A DNA stretch of 32,068 nt. Origin: Candidatus Woesebacteria bacterium GW2011_GWB1_39_12. Its GTDB lineage: Bacteria; Patescibacteriota; Microgenomatia; UBA8517. Shown piece after piece: positions 7,010 to 14,817 of this stretch. A program made the position numbers and the translations under genes. The DNA lies in NCBI GenBank assembly GCA_000993405.1, contig LBWB01000010.1:1-32068 (forward strand), in the 5' to 3' direction. Below the pieces are notes generated by a model. It did no database searches, was not told where the DNA came from, and saw nothing but the letters and a program-made list of their open reading frames with translations. Position 1 is the stretch's first letter. Each line of letters starts with the position of its first letter.

Positions 7010-10000
7010 TTAACTTACCGTTTCCTCTATCTCTATCGGTCCTTGGTCGGCAACTAATTCCTGCGTTGCGACAACTTCAGCTCCAGCAACCTTCGCCAGC
7101 TCCTGTGCTTGAGGCAGATCTTCTTCCTCGGTCTCTTTATAAACCCCACCTTTAGTATTAATTGCAAGACCTAAAGAATTAAGTTCCCTAACTAAAACTT
7201 TAAAGCTCTCAGGAATCGTCGCTTCAGGAATATCAACTCCCTTTACTATAGCCTCAAAAGCTCTCGCCCTTCCTACAATATCGTCGGACTTTATAGTCAA
7301 CATTTCCTGCAAAATATATGCAGCTCGATGTGCCTCCAGTCCCCAAACCTCCATTTCCCCAAGACGTTGACCTCCCATTTGGGCTTTCCCACCCAAAGGT
7401 TGCTGTGTAACCAACGAATAAGGACCGGTCGAGCGGGCGTGGGTCTTATCCTCAACCATGTGCTTCAACTTCAAGATATAACCAACCCCAACGACCGTAT
7501 CTTCTTTAAAAGCTTCACCGGTTTTTCCGTCAAAAAGTCTTGTCTTTCCGTTTAAGGGAAGACCAGCGCTCTTAAGCTCTTCAATAATCAAATCTTCGGG
7601 GACTCGTTCAAAAACCGGAATGGCTGCCTTCTCACCAGTTTTTGACAAGGCCCAACCCAGATGCGCCTCCAAAAGCTGCCCAAGATTCATTCGAGCAAGG
7701 ACTGATAGAGGAGAAATTATGATATCAACAGGAGTTCCGTCTGCCATGTAGGGCATGTCAGCGCCTGGTAATATTTTTGCAATAACTCCTTTATTTCCAT
7801 GACGACCGGCAATTTTGTCTCCAACTGCAATTTTTCTCATCTGAGCAACCTTGACAATAACTCTTTTTAGAACTCCTGGTCCCAACTCATCTCCCTTATC
7901 TCTATCTAAAATAGAAACATCGACAACTATTCCCCTCTCGCCGTGGGGAACTCTTAAGGAAGTATCTCTTACTTCTCTTGCCTTCTCGCCAAATATAGCT
8001 CGTAGCAAGCGTTCCTCTGCTGTGAGTTCTGTTTCTCCTTTGGGAGCAATTTTGCCTACCAAAATGTCGTTGGGACCAACCTCTGCACCATTTACAACAA
8101 TGCCATCCTCGGCTAGGTTGGCAAGATCAGTCTCAGCTACATTTGGGATGTCACGGGTTAATTCTTCCTGTCCTAATTTGGTATCAACGACGTCGGCTTC
8201 ATATTCTTCTATGTGAATAGAGGAGAGGAGATCCTCTTTTACAACTCTATCTGAGATAACTATTGCATCTTCGAAACCATAACCCTCAAAAGAGCAATAA
8301 GCTATAATGAGATTTCTTCCCAAAGCAAGTTCACTGTTATGAACAGCCGGACCGTCTGCAAGAAGTTCGCCCTTCTTGACTTTTTCCCCGAGAGAAACAA
8401 TAACTTTCTGATTATAACAAGTTGAGTTTGCGGTTCTTTTAAACTTCGTAAGATAATAAGTTATCTTTTTCCCTCCTTCAGAAATCTCAATATCATCTGG
8501 GTTTTTAAACTCATGTAGATCAATCGGTTTCTTCACGCTCATTTCTACCTTTTCGGCGTCAACATAGGTTATTTCGCCATCAGTTAGTGCTTTAACAAAT
8601 CTACCCATTCCCTCGGCAATACTTTTTTCCATACCCGTACCAACCAAAGGTGATTCAGGAGAAATCAACGGGACTGCTTGACATTGCATATTTGCGCCCA
8701 TAAGAGCACGGTTTCCATGGTCATGCGAAAGGAATGGAATAAGAGAGGATGAAGCACCTACTACTTGCTTCGGAGTAATATCAACAAGATCAATAAGTTC
8801 AACCAATCCTTCAGTAACCGTCCCTTTGTGTCTAAACGGAACCCTAGCGTCCTTTATATATCCTCGAGAATCAATATTAAGATTGGAATGAGTGATGTAA
8901 TAATCCTCTTCGTCATCTGCGGAAAGATAGATAATGTCATCACTTATCTTTACGCTAATCTTTCCATTTTTCTTAATCTTTTCGACTTTTCTATACGGCG
9001 CCTCAATAAAACCGTACTCATTAACGCGAGAATATAGGGCAAGATATGTAACAAGACCGATATTAGGACCTTCTGGAGTTCTTACCGGATCAATCCTTCC
9101 ATACTGGGAAGAGTTGACGTCTCGGATAGAGAATGAGGCTCTCTCACGGTTTATTCCTCCGGGTCCCAAAACAGAAACGCGCCTTAGATTGTCTATTTCA
9201 GAAAGTGGATTTGTGTCATCCAAAATTGTCGATAGTTGATTGGAGCGGAAGAACTCATTTAGAGCTGCTATCAAAGGGCGGGCGTTAATAAGATTGGCTG
9301 GAAGCGGCTTATCATCGGGGGAAATCAAACTCATTTTTTCTTTTACCGACCGTTCTAAGCGTAAAAGACCAACTCTAAAAGCATTGGTAGCGACAAGCTC
9401 TCCAACGCGCCTCAGGCGTCTATTAGCCAAGTGATCAATGTCATCCACTCTTCCTTTGCCATTTTGTAAACTTATAATGTAAGAGATCGTAGCTACTATA
9501 TCTTGGCGGGCCAAAACCCAATTGGCCTTTTCATTTGCAAGACTTAAACCAAGTCTTTTATTTATCTTGAAACGTCCCACCTTTCCCAAATCGTATCTTC
9601 TGGGATCAAAAAAAAGTCCTTCAAAAAGGGCTTGTGCATTTTCTAAAAGAGACGGCTCTCCGGGCCTCATCTTTCGATAAATTTCAAGAAGCGCATCCTC
9701 CCGGGATTTTGCAGGGTCCTTTTCTAAAGTTGAGGCTATGTACTTATGATGTTCATCTATGTCTACATCTTTAAAAAGATTGATAAGCTCTTCGTCAGAT
9801 TCAACACCCATTGCCCTTAAGAGTGCGGAAGCAACAACTTTTCTTCTTCTGTCAATGCGGGCTGAGATAACATCATTCCTGTCGAGCTCAAATTCAAGCC
9901 AAGAACCACGCATAGGCCGCACTTCTGCGAAGTGGAGCATACGACCGCTTGAGGCATCGAGATCACCGGAAAAGTATACTCCCGGGCTTCTTACAACTTG

Positions 10001-10384
10001 GTTGATAACAACCCTTTCAACACCATTTATTATAAAAGTTCCTCTTGAGGTCATTTGGGGTAAATCGCCTAAAAAAACCTCTTGAGTCTTCTTCTCACCG
10101 GTTTTTTTGCTTATGAGCGTTGCTGTTATTTTTAGAGGGGCTGAAAAAGTGAGACCTTTTTCCGAACAAACCCTTGGGGTTAGTTTGGGTACTCCTAACT
10201 CAGGATTCTCGAGGATAAGCTGCCAGTTCTTGCCCGTGAAATCGTCAATGGGATTTATTTCAGAAAGCTCTTCCTTTATTCCTTCCTTTAAAAACCAATC
10301 CCAACTTTCTTTCTGGACAAATGATAAGTCAAGCTCGGGTAAATTTTTTTCTTCTCTCCCAAAATTTCGTCTTTTAACAACCAT
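7010..10384 (-). CDS. rpoB: RNA polymerase subunit beta
   Basis: The 1,124-aa beta subunit is short compared with about 1,190 (Bacillus) or 1,342 (E. coli). Conserved blocks are present: NGVERVVINQVVRSPGVYF, the rifampicin pocket, TPEGPNIGL, GDKIAGRHGNKGVI and GGKAQMGGQRLGEMEVWGLE. In the rifampicin region the sequence is NQLSTILDDTNPLSEIDNLRR, so relative to E. coli numbering Gln513 is Thr, Phe514 is Ile and His526 is Asn, while Asp516, Arg529 and Ser531 are kept. An acidic tail ends the protein. It is not preceded by rplJ/rplL; it has its own strong promoter just after mltG and a leader of about 95 nt with two hairpins. There is no Shine-Dalgarno. Confidence 0.99.
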   Translation of the reverse strand: MVVKRRNFGREEKNLPELDLSFVQKESWDWFLKEGIKEELSEINPIDDFTGKNWQLILENPELGVPKLTPRVCSEKGLTFSAPLKITATLISKKTGEKKTQEVFLGDLPQMTSRGTFIINGVERVVINQVVRSPGVYFSGDLDASSGRMLHFAEVRPMRGSWLEFELDRNDVISARIDRRRKVVASALLRAMGVESDEELINLFKDVDIDEHHKYIASTLEKDPAKSREDALLEIYRKMRPGEPSLLENAQALFEGLFFDPRRYDLGKVGRFKINKRLGLSLANEKANWVLARQDIVATISYIISLQNGKGRVDDIDHLANRRLRRVGELVATNAFRVGLLRLERSVKEKMSLISPDDKPLPANLINARPLIAALNEFFRSNQLSTILDDTNPLSEIDNLRRVSVLGPGGINRERASFSIRDVNSSQYGRIDPVRTPEGPNIGLVTYLALYSRVNEYGFIEAPYRKVEKIKKNGKISVKISDDIIYLSADDEEDYYITHSNLNIDSRGYIKDARVPFRHKGTVTEGLVELIDLVDITPKQVVGASSSLIPFLSHDHGNRALMGANMQCQAVPLISPESPLVGTGMEKSIAEGMGRFVKALTDGEITYVDAEKVEMSVKKPIDLHEFKNPDDIEISEGGKKITYYLTKFKRTANSTCYNQKVIVSLGEKVKKGELLADGPAVHNSELALGRNLIIAYCSFEGYGFEDAIVISDRVVKEDLLSSIHIEEYEADVVDTKLGQEELTRDIPNVAETDLANLAEDGIVVNGAEVGPNDILVGKIAPKGETELTAEERLLRAIFGEKAREVRDTSLRVPHGERGIVVDVSILDRDKGDELGPGVLKRVIVKVAQMRKIAVGDKIAGRHGNKGVIAKILPGADMPYMADGTPVDIIISPLSVLARMNLGQLLEAHLGWALSKTGEKAAIPVFERVPEDLIIEELKSAGLPLNGKTRLFDGKTGEAFKEDTVVGVGYILKLKHMVEDKTHARSTGPYSLVTQQPLGGKAQMGGQRLGEMEVWGLEAHRAAYILQEMLTIKSDDIVGRARAFEAIVKGVDIPEATIPESFKVLVRELNSLGLAINTKGGVYKETEEEDLPQAQELAKVAGAEVVATQELVADQGPIEIEETVS

Positions 10385-10401
10385 TTGAGGATGATTTAGA
10401 T

Positions 10402-10475
10402 AAAAAGCCCAAAGACTCTGCTTTGGATATCAACTTTAAGTTTGAAAACGAAAAAAAACAAACGTACTTTGTACG
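10402..10475 (-). promoter_or_regulatory. Two terminator-like hairpins in the rpoB leader
   Basis: Right after the predicted start, minus-strand CGTAC-AAA-GTACG (10463-10475) is followed by TTTG and eight T (10451-10458). Further on, CCAAAG-cagagt-CTTTGG (10409-10426) is followed by GC and five T (10402-10406), ending about 18 nt before the rpoB ATG. Both have intrinsic-terminator form with short stems. They could stop read-through from mltG, attenuate rpoBC, or both. Confidence 0.45.
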
Positions 10476-10485
10476 CCTATGAAGG

Positions 10486-10513
10486 ATTATATAATACAAA
10501 ATCAAGTTGTCAA
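10486..10513 (-). promoter_or_regulatory. Consensus rpoBC promoter
   Basis: Minus-strand TTGACA (10508-10513), a 16-bp spacer and TATAAT (10486-10491): both hexamers match consensus exactly. Predicted start is near 10480, about 95 nt before rpoB. The -35 begins 8 nt after the mltG stop codon. It is the strongest promoter pattern in the window, as expected for RNA polymerase genes. Confidence 0.85.
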
Positions 10514-10521
10514 CTCCCGCT

Positions 10522-11529
10522 TCACTTTCCTAAATACTTCCTCACGTTCTCATTGTGTTCGGAAAGGGTTTTTGCGTAGTGGATTTTTCCACCAGGATCA
10601 TGAAGATAATAAAAATAGTCTGAATCTTCCGGATAAATTGCAGCTTTGATTGAGGAAAGTCCCGGATTTGCAATAGGAGCGGGCGGCAAACCCTTAAATT
10701 TATAAGTATTGTAAGGAGAATCGATTGCTAAATCCTCTTTTGTTAGAATCGGCCACCAATTACACTGTCCGCTGTCCACCGTACACCGTTCACTTGCAAC
10801 CGCATACTGGACCGTCGCGTCAGCCTGTAAACCCATCCCGATATCAATCCTATTCATAAAAATTCCGGCTACAATTGGTCTTTCTTCCGAAGTTTTTGTT
10901 TCCCTCTCTATAATTGAGGCCAGTGTTATTGTTTCTTCAAGCGTAAAGTCACTTTTGGCAATAACACCTCTTAATTCATCATCAATCTTTTTTTCAAAGG
11001 TTTGATTCATGACTTTGACAATGGCGGAGGCGGTTGCATTTCTGGGAAAAAGATATGTATCAGGAAAGAGAAAACCTTCTTTGCCTTCTGAAGACTCTAA
11101 AAATTCTTGACCGAAAGTTTCTGCTTGTGCCCCTTGCATTTCCAAACCTTCTATAAAGCGCCCGGCAATCTCTTCCCGCCTAAGTCCTTCAGGCACTGTT
11201 ACCCATAATTGTAGTGGGCCCTTGGAAAACACTTCTAAAATCTCGGGAATCGATAAGTTGGGCGACAATTGAAACTCACCCGCTTGAATATTCTTTGTTT
11301 TACCGGTCAACTGGACATAGAATTTAAATACAAAAGGACTTCTTATTAACCCTTTTTTATATAATTCCTGTGCCACCTGACTTGCCGATCTCCCGCGAGG
11401 AATCACAATTCTAATGGGAGTTTTATCATCTGATATTGGTCTAGAATTCCACTTCCACCAAAATACTCCGCCCATAAGGGAAATGAACAAGGCTAAAAGT
11501 AAAATTCCTGGAATTAAAATTTTTTTCAC
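10522..11529 (-). CDS. mltG: Endolytic murein transglycosylase MltG
   Basis: A 335-aa membrane-anchored YceG/MltG-family lytic transglycosylase that cuts nascent peptidoglycan strands. Seen: an N-terminal transmembrane anchor (about residues 5-25, ending GGVFWW), a LysM-like region (RGRSASQVAQELYKKGLI), and the catalytic domain with LASIIERET near residue 208, whose Glu matches the family's catalytic residue. Typical motifs GIFMNRI, GLQADATVQYA, SPYNTYKFKGLPPAPI and YFYYLHDPGG follow. The start is GTG at 11529, giving MKKILIPG; no Shine-Dalgarno is seen. It lies 20 bp after the small 66-aa gene and directly before the rpoBC promoter. With FtsK, a RodZ-like protein and a sortase nearby, it supports a complete peptidoglycan-based envelope. 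Confidence 0.95.
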   Translation of the reverse strand: MKKILIPGILLLALFISLMGGVFWWKWNSRPISDDKTPIRIVIPRGRSASQVAQELYKKGLIRSPFVFKFYVQLTGKTKNIQAGEFQLSPNLSIPEILEVFSKGPLQLWVTVPEGLRREEIAGRFIEGLEMQGAQAETFGQEFLESSEGKEGFLFPDTYLFPRNATASAIVKVMNQTFEKKIDDELRGVIAKSDFTLEETITLASIIERETKTSEERPIVAGIFMNRIDIGMGLQADATVQYAVASERCTVDSGQCNWWPILTKEDLAIDSPYNTYKFKGLPPAPIANPGLSSIKAAIYPEDSDYFYYLHDPGGKIHYAKTLSEHNENVRKYLGK

Positions 11530-11549
11530 TGGGGATTGGAAATTGAAAT

Positions 11550-11750
11550 CTAAACTTCCTCTAGTAAAGCTCTTCTATATTTTTTGGTTTTGGAATCGTA
11601 AATATAAATACGTCCACAGGAGTGGGTTACTCTGAAATTTCCATTATCCTTTCTTTCCTTTTTACTTTTATCCAGAGGCTGACCGTCAGCAACACACCTT
11701 CCTTGGGAGAGTAGCCAAGCTTGAATCGGAGCAATTACATTCTTTAACAT
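11550..11750 (-). CDS. Small Cys-containing hypothetical protein (66 aa)
   Basis: I do not recognise a named family. The protein begins with a helix (MLKNVIAPIQAWLLSQ), then GRCVADGQPLDKSKKERK, then THSCGRIYIYDSKTKKYRR. The spacing of Cys-x-x-D-G and S-C-G-R looks like half of a small zinc-ribbon, but only two Cys are present, with one His nearby. It lies 20 bp upstream of mltG on the same strand and is probably co-transcribed. A TATACT -10 box sits 6 nt before its ATG, suggesting a leaderless message. Confidence 0.65.
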   Translation of the reverse strand: MLKNVIAPIQAWLLSQGRCVADGQPLDKSKKERKDNGNFRVTHSCGRIYIYDSKTKKYRRALLEEV

Positions 11751-11756
11751 TTATAA

Positions 11757-11762
11757 AGTATA
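11757..11762 (-). promoter_or_regulatory. -10 box adjacent to the start of the 66-aa gene
   Basis: Minus-strand TATACT ends 6 nt before the ATG at 11750, placing the expected transcription start at or next to the start codon. No convincing -35 was found at normal spacing. Confidence 0.4.
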
Positions 11763-11785
11763 ACATAGATTACCTGTTTCAAGCA

Positions 11786-12742
11786 CTAATTACTCTTTGC
11801 TCCGGATTTGAGGCGAAAGTTTTTATTAAGTTTTTTTGCCCATTCGTCAGTATTAGTTGTCAGAAGAAGCATTACCAGATGTTTCCACTTACCCCAACGT
11901 TCATCTGCAAAAGCTCTGAGTTTCTCATCTGGAACAACCTTACCATCAAAGTAAAATTGATAAAGAGCTTCTCTGCTAAATAGATCCAGGTGGAATGTAG
12001 GAAGCCTAAACCCTATCCCAATTGTCAAATCTGCGGTATACGGACCGACTCCGGGAAACTCGATTAGTTTTTCTCGGATTTTATTAACATCTTTTAATTT
12101 TCTTAAATCATCGAGGTTAATTTTTTCCTTGACAATTTTTTCAGCAACTCCTTTTATATACTTATCCCTATAGCCGACCTTGCATGCCCTTATCTCTTCC
12201 AAACTTGCTTTTGCCAATCTTTGAGGACTAGGAAATGTATGGTAAGTTTTGCCATCAAATTTCTGTTTTTCGCCAAATTTCTCGCACAAAAGCCTTTGCA
12301 TTTCATAAATTCTTTTGAAAAAAACATTCTGGGCAACAATTACTCCTAAAACAGACTCAAAAACGTAAGGATCCGTTCGTAAATGTGCACCGTAAATTTC
12401 TTCAGATGCAGTTTTTAAAACCGGGTCTTTTTGGCATATAACCTCGTAAAACTCTCTAACGTCCTCATCAACCGCAAAAATCCAAGTTAACAATTTTATG
12501 AGATGTTTTTGTTCGTCTTCCACCAGCAATTTCATTGATTGAAGTGCGATAATAAGTGTCTGCTTTGGTTTTTCTTTATAACCAACTCTTGCCAAAACAA
12601 ATTTTCCAGAGTCAAGCTTGAACAGTCGAACAAGCTCTTTTCCTTCGACGACCCAAGGCGCAAAAACATAGTGAGTCAAAAAGAAATCAAAATTGTAAGG
12701 CTGTGATTTTTCTGGAATAGGAATTTCTATTGCTTTACCCAT
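11786..12742 (-). CDS. HhH-GPD DNA glycosylase (AlkA/OGG-like)
   Basis: A base-excision DNA glycosylase of the helix-hairpin-helix superfamily. The hairpin PGVGPYTAD (about residues 230-238) is followed by the conserved Asp in HLDLFSREAL (about residue 252), the catalytic residue in this fold. The position where OGG1/Nth enzymes carry a catalytic Lys (GVGxK) is Tyr, pointing to a monofunctional, AlkA-like enzyme. An N-terminal beta-rich region (NFDFFLTHYVFAPW) resembles the AlkA/OGG N-domain. The ORF track starts at 12805, but the extra 21 residues are Cys/Arg-rich and overlap a palindromic element, so I prefer the ATG at 12742 (MGKAIEIPIP). Which damaged base it removes cannot be decided from sequence. 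Confidence 0.85.
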   Translation of the reverse strand: MGKAIEIPIPEKSQPYNFDFFLTHYVFAPWVVEGKELVRLFKLDSGKFVLARVGYKEKPKQTLIIALQSMKLLVEDEQKHLIKLLTWIFAVDEDVREFYEVICQKDPVLKTASEEIYGAHLRTDPYVFESVLGVIVAQNVFFKRIYEMQRLLCEKFGEKQKFDGKTYHTFPSPQRLAKASLEEIRACKVGYRDKYIKGVAEKIVKEKINLDDLRKLKDVNKIREKLIEFPGVGPYTADLTIGIGFRLPTFHLDLFSREALYQFYFDGKVVPDEKLRAFADERWGKWKHLVMLLLTTNTDEWAKKLNKNFRLKSGAKSN

Positions 12743-12792
12743 ACTATATGTACCTTGGCAGATAACATAAGACCTGCCCCTGCAAGATCTCA

Positions 12793-12831
12793 CTTTTCCA
12801 GCCAAAGGCTGGTCGTCCTCTGGACGAAAAG
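12793..12831. repeat. Perfect three-way-junction palindrome
   Basis: An outer stem CTTTT/AAAAG (12793-12797 with 12827-12831) encloses two perfect hairpins: CCAGCC-AAA-GGCTGG (12798-12812) and CGTCC-TCT-GGACG (12814-12826). Apart from the two triloops, all but one base is paired, with no mismatches. It fills most of the gap between the VOC gene and the glycosylase gene. It has no U-tract; it could be a small mobile palindrome or an RNA element. Confidence 0.6.
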
Positions 12832-12837
12832 ATTAGG

Positions 12838-13209
12838 TTACTTTTCTTCGAAAGGTTCGGAAATCTCCCAGATGTTTTCATCCGGGTCTTTAAAATAAGC
12901 AACCTTCTGTCCCCAGGATGTTTCCTTTGGACCCTCGAAAAATTCAACACCCTTTGATTTCAACTCTCCACAAGCCTTGTTTAAATCATCAACTTGAAAA
13001 GCCAGAATAACTCCACCCCCGTTTCCCATATGCTCTTTGGGAAACATAGCAACCGCTTCGTCCTTCTGGAAAACAGCCAGTGAAATTCCTTTAAAGGCAA
13101 CAAACTTTCCATCATGGCTGTTAATCTCCATTCCTAATTTATCTCTATAGAACTCGAGCGACTTTTCAAGATTTTCAATCAATAAACAATTTCCAAAATT
13201 TTTAAACAT
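12838..13209 (-). CDS. VOC (glyoxalase/bleomycin-resistance fold) protein
   Basis: A 123-aa vicinal-oxygen-chelate protein with the usual paired beta-alpha-beta-beta-beta modules: FGNCLLIENLEKSLEFYRDKLG at the N terminus, ILAFQVDDLNKACGELKSKGVEF in the middle, and YFKDPDENIWEI at the end, where Glu is the typical C-terminal metal ligand. The first metal-binding His usual in glyoxalase I is not evident, so the substrate is open. The ATG at 13209 follows a near-perfect AGGAGGTGA Shine-Dalgarno, unlike the leaderless neighbours. It is divergent from the wHTH-Nudix gene at 13310, so the two may share regulation. Confidence 0.88.
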   Translation of the reverse strand: MFKNFGNCLLIENLEKSLEFYRDKLGMEINSHDGKFVAFKGISLAVFQKDEAVAMFPKEHMGNGGGVILAFQVDDLNKACGELKSKGVEFFEGPKETSWGQKVAYFKDPDENIWEISEPFEEK

Positions 13210-13273
13210 AAATACTCACCTCCTATCAGGCTCAGGGAGATAGTTTATCAACAACGTCATTGCTCTTCTAGAG

Positions 13274-13310
13274 TAGTCAACTATACCAACTTAAATTATA
13301 ATTTAAGTTG
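13274..13310 (+). promoter_or_regulatory. Leaderless promoter inside a 24-bp perfect palindrome
   Basis: Bases 13287-13310 form a perfect 24-bp palindrome with half-site CAACTTAAATTA. Its centre holds a perfect -10 box TATAAT (13297-13302), and its last base is the G of the GTG start codon at 13310. TAGTCA (13274-13279) at 17-bp spacing is a 4/6 match to a -35. A dimeric repressor bound here would block the promoter completely. The overlapping reverse-strand TTGACT (13275-13280) may serve the divergent VOC gene, but no good -10 was found for it. Confidence 0.7.
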
Positions 13311-13984
13311 TGCACATCACTCAAAAGATACTTTTAAAAAGGCTGTTCACACAAAACAGGCAACGCTATTCTTCCTTAACCTACGGTTATAGCTATGAAG
13401 ACAATATCGTTTTTCATCTGAAAAAGTTATTAAAAGAAGGTTATGTTGATAAAATAGACGGAACTTACTCTATTACCACCAAGGGTGTTAAAAAGATTAC
13501 AATCTTTGATGTATCATTAGCTGAAAATAGTGGCATTAAGACATTTTTTATTGGTTTCTTGTGCAATTACAATAAAGAGTATTTAATAAAAGAGCATCCT
13601 CACGGTGTGCATAACTTTTATAACTTGCCCAGCGGAAAGCCGAGATTCGGGGAAGATGTTGGTAAAGCTCTGGTTCGTACTTTTGCAGAAAATAGCGGAT
13701 TAATTCTCAAACCAAGTGAATTTGAATTTTTATCTTTACATTTAAAAACCGTTAAAACATCACAAGGGGAAACTTTGTTTGACGACGCATTCACAATTTA
13801 CAGAGTAAAAATCGGTAAAAGCCAGAGGGAAAAAATGAAACTTCGCAAACAGATAAAATGGATGACGGAAGATGAAATTAAAAAACTTCCAAACTACTGG
13901 CCAGAGATTGATATCTGTATCATTAAAAAAGATTTTAGGCCTTACAGAAGTTACAAATTTATCTCAGATTATATTTTGGGTTAA
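13310..13984 (+). CDS. Winged-helix protein with degenerate Nudix domain, likely regulator
   Basis: A 224-aa protein. Residues 1-70 resemble a winged helix-turn-helix (QKILLKRLFTQN, then HLKKLLKEGYVDKIDGTYSITTKGVKKI, the recognition helix and wing). Residues 75-224 form a Nudix-like domain (LPSGKPRFGEDV). Its box reads G-x5-E-x7-R-T-F-x-E-N-x-G-L at about residues 109-131, so two of the usual metal-binding Glu (REx2EE) are replaced by Thr and Asn. Loss of hydrolysis with retained ligand binding is the pattern of NrtR-type Nudix regulators, but here the DNA-binding domain is N-terminal. The GTG start is inferred from the perfect -10 box 7 nt upstream. The palindrome over its own promoter fits autoregulation. 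The ligand is unknown. Confidence 0.7.
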   Translation: MHITQKILLKRLFTQNRQRYSSLTYGYSYEDNIVFHLKKLLKEGYVDKIDGTYSITTKGVKKITIFDVSLAENSGIKTFFIGFLCNYNKEYLIKEHPHGVHNFYNLPSGKPRFGEDVGKALVRTFAENSGLILKPSEFEFLSLHLKTVKTSQGETLFDDAFTIYRVKIGKSQREKMKLRKQIKWMTEDEIKKLPNYWPEIDICIIKKDFRPYRSYKFISDYILG

Positions 13985-14011
13985 AAGAAGTTGGATATAG
14001 GATATTGTGCA

Positions 14012-14029
14012 GTCACCTTGCAAGGTGAC
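14012..14029. repeat. 18-bp perfect palindrome between convergent genes
   Basis: GTCACCTTG followed by CAAGGTGAC is a perfect palindrome. The hexamer is repeated again (ACACCTTT) just downstream, so minus-strand RNA could form either of two mutually exclusive stems from AAGGTG/CACCTT copies. There is no U-tract. It may end both convergent transcripts or be a dispersed palindrome. Confidence 0.5.
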
Positions 14030-14053
14030 ACCTTTAAAGTTGAAAAAGAAGAA

Positions 14054-14701
14054 TCACTGAGAGAAATGTTCTTTTAATATATCTACTGTTTTACTCATGT
14101 CTTTCTGTCTCACTATAAAAGATATTTCAGTAAATGTTGAAACAATCTCTATCAAATTTATACGTTTGCTTGCAAGAGCTGCAACTAACGCGTAAATCAT
14201 ATTTGGAACTTCAATATATTCCTCTTCAACAAAACGCACAGTTATCGCGACCAAATCCTGATACTGTCCTTTTGGAATAATCTCGAAGTGTTTAATTACA
14301 ACATTCCTTAAATTCTCAGGCATAATTATTGTAATTTCACCAATCCCTTGTGTAATCGTAAAAAACTTGCTGTTGGCTTCTCTGTTTGTTTTTAGTTTTG
14401 AAAGTTTTGCCAAAATCTCGTCAGTTTTTTCATATGTGACCTCACATAAAGGTGATTTTATACTCATATCATTAATCCTGACATCAGGTCTTAATGGAAC
14501 AATGTTTTTATCTTCCAATATAATTCTTGAAAGAGAAGTTACAATACTGCCAAGCTTGACTGGCTTAAAAAGCCTTTGCTCAATTCGCGGCTGAATTTTT
14601 CGGGCATAAGAACTAAAATTTAATATTCCCGCACGAAGAGCTTCAAGGGCCATTTCATCTTTTAAAAGCATCTCTACTACTACTTCCGAAACCTTAATCA
14701 T
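14054..14701 (-). CDS. ACT-domain-like protein of unknown role
   Basis: A 215-aa soluble protein. The N-terminal third is helical (MIKVSEVVVEMLLKDEMALEAL, then RIEQRLFKPVKLGSIVTSLSRII). The C-terminal half looks like one or two ACT/aspartokinase-type regulatory folds: FTITQGIGEITIIMPENL and, more clearly, VPNMIYALVAALASKRINLIEIVSTFTEISFIV followed by DILKEHF. The 'alpha helix then NLIEIVSTFTEISFIV' section is typical of small-molecule-binding ACT domains, but there is no kinase or other catalytic domain. It may be a free-standing amino-acid-sensing regulator. An extended -10 box lies 9 nt before the ATG. It is divergent from the 66-aa gene at 14818. Confidence 0.7.
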   Translation of the reverse strand: MIKVSEVVVEMLLKDEMALEALRAGILNFSSYARKIQPRIEQRLFKPVKLGSIVTSLSRIILEDKNIVPLRPDVRINDMSIKSPLCEVTYEKTDEILAKLSKLKTNREANSKFFTITQGIGEITIIMPENLRNVVIKHFEIIPKGQYQDLVAITVRFVEEEYIEVPNMIYALVAALASKRINLIEIVSTFTEISFIVRQKDMSKTVDILKEHFSQ

Positions 14702-14710
14702 ATTATTGGT

Positions 14711-14719
14711 ATTGTAACA
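14711..14719 (-). promoter_or_regulatory. Extended -10 promoter of the ACT-like gene
   Basis: Minus-strand TGTTACAAT, an extended -10 pattern, ends 9 nt before the ATG at 14701, predicting a leader of 0-3 nt. The -35 is not convincing, as is usual with extended -10 promoters. Confidence 0.5.
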
Positions 14720-14817
14720 TATATTACATATTTATGATATTTGATACAAATATTCAAATATTTTACATATCATTCTTGAAAGATTACACTCATAATCCGA
14801 AGGGAGGTGATGAATCT

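Noticed and set aside
12743-12805. Upstream start of the glycosylase ORF
   Set aside because: The extra residues are Cys/Arg-rich, not family-like, and overlap the three-way palindrome. A weak resemblance (QPL...CRGRSYV) to the 66-aa protein is probably chance.
14734-14817. Upstream start of the 14818 gene
   Set aside because: The strong Shine-Dalgarno at 14803-14811 fixes the start at 14818.
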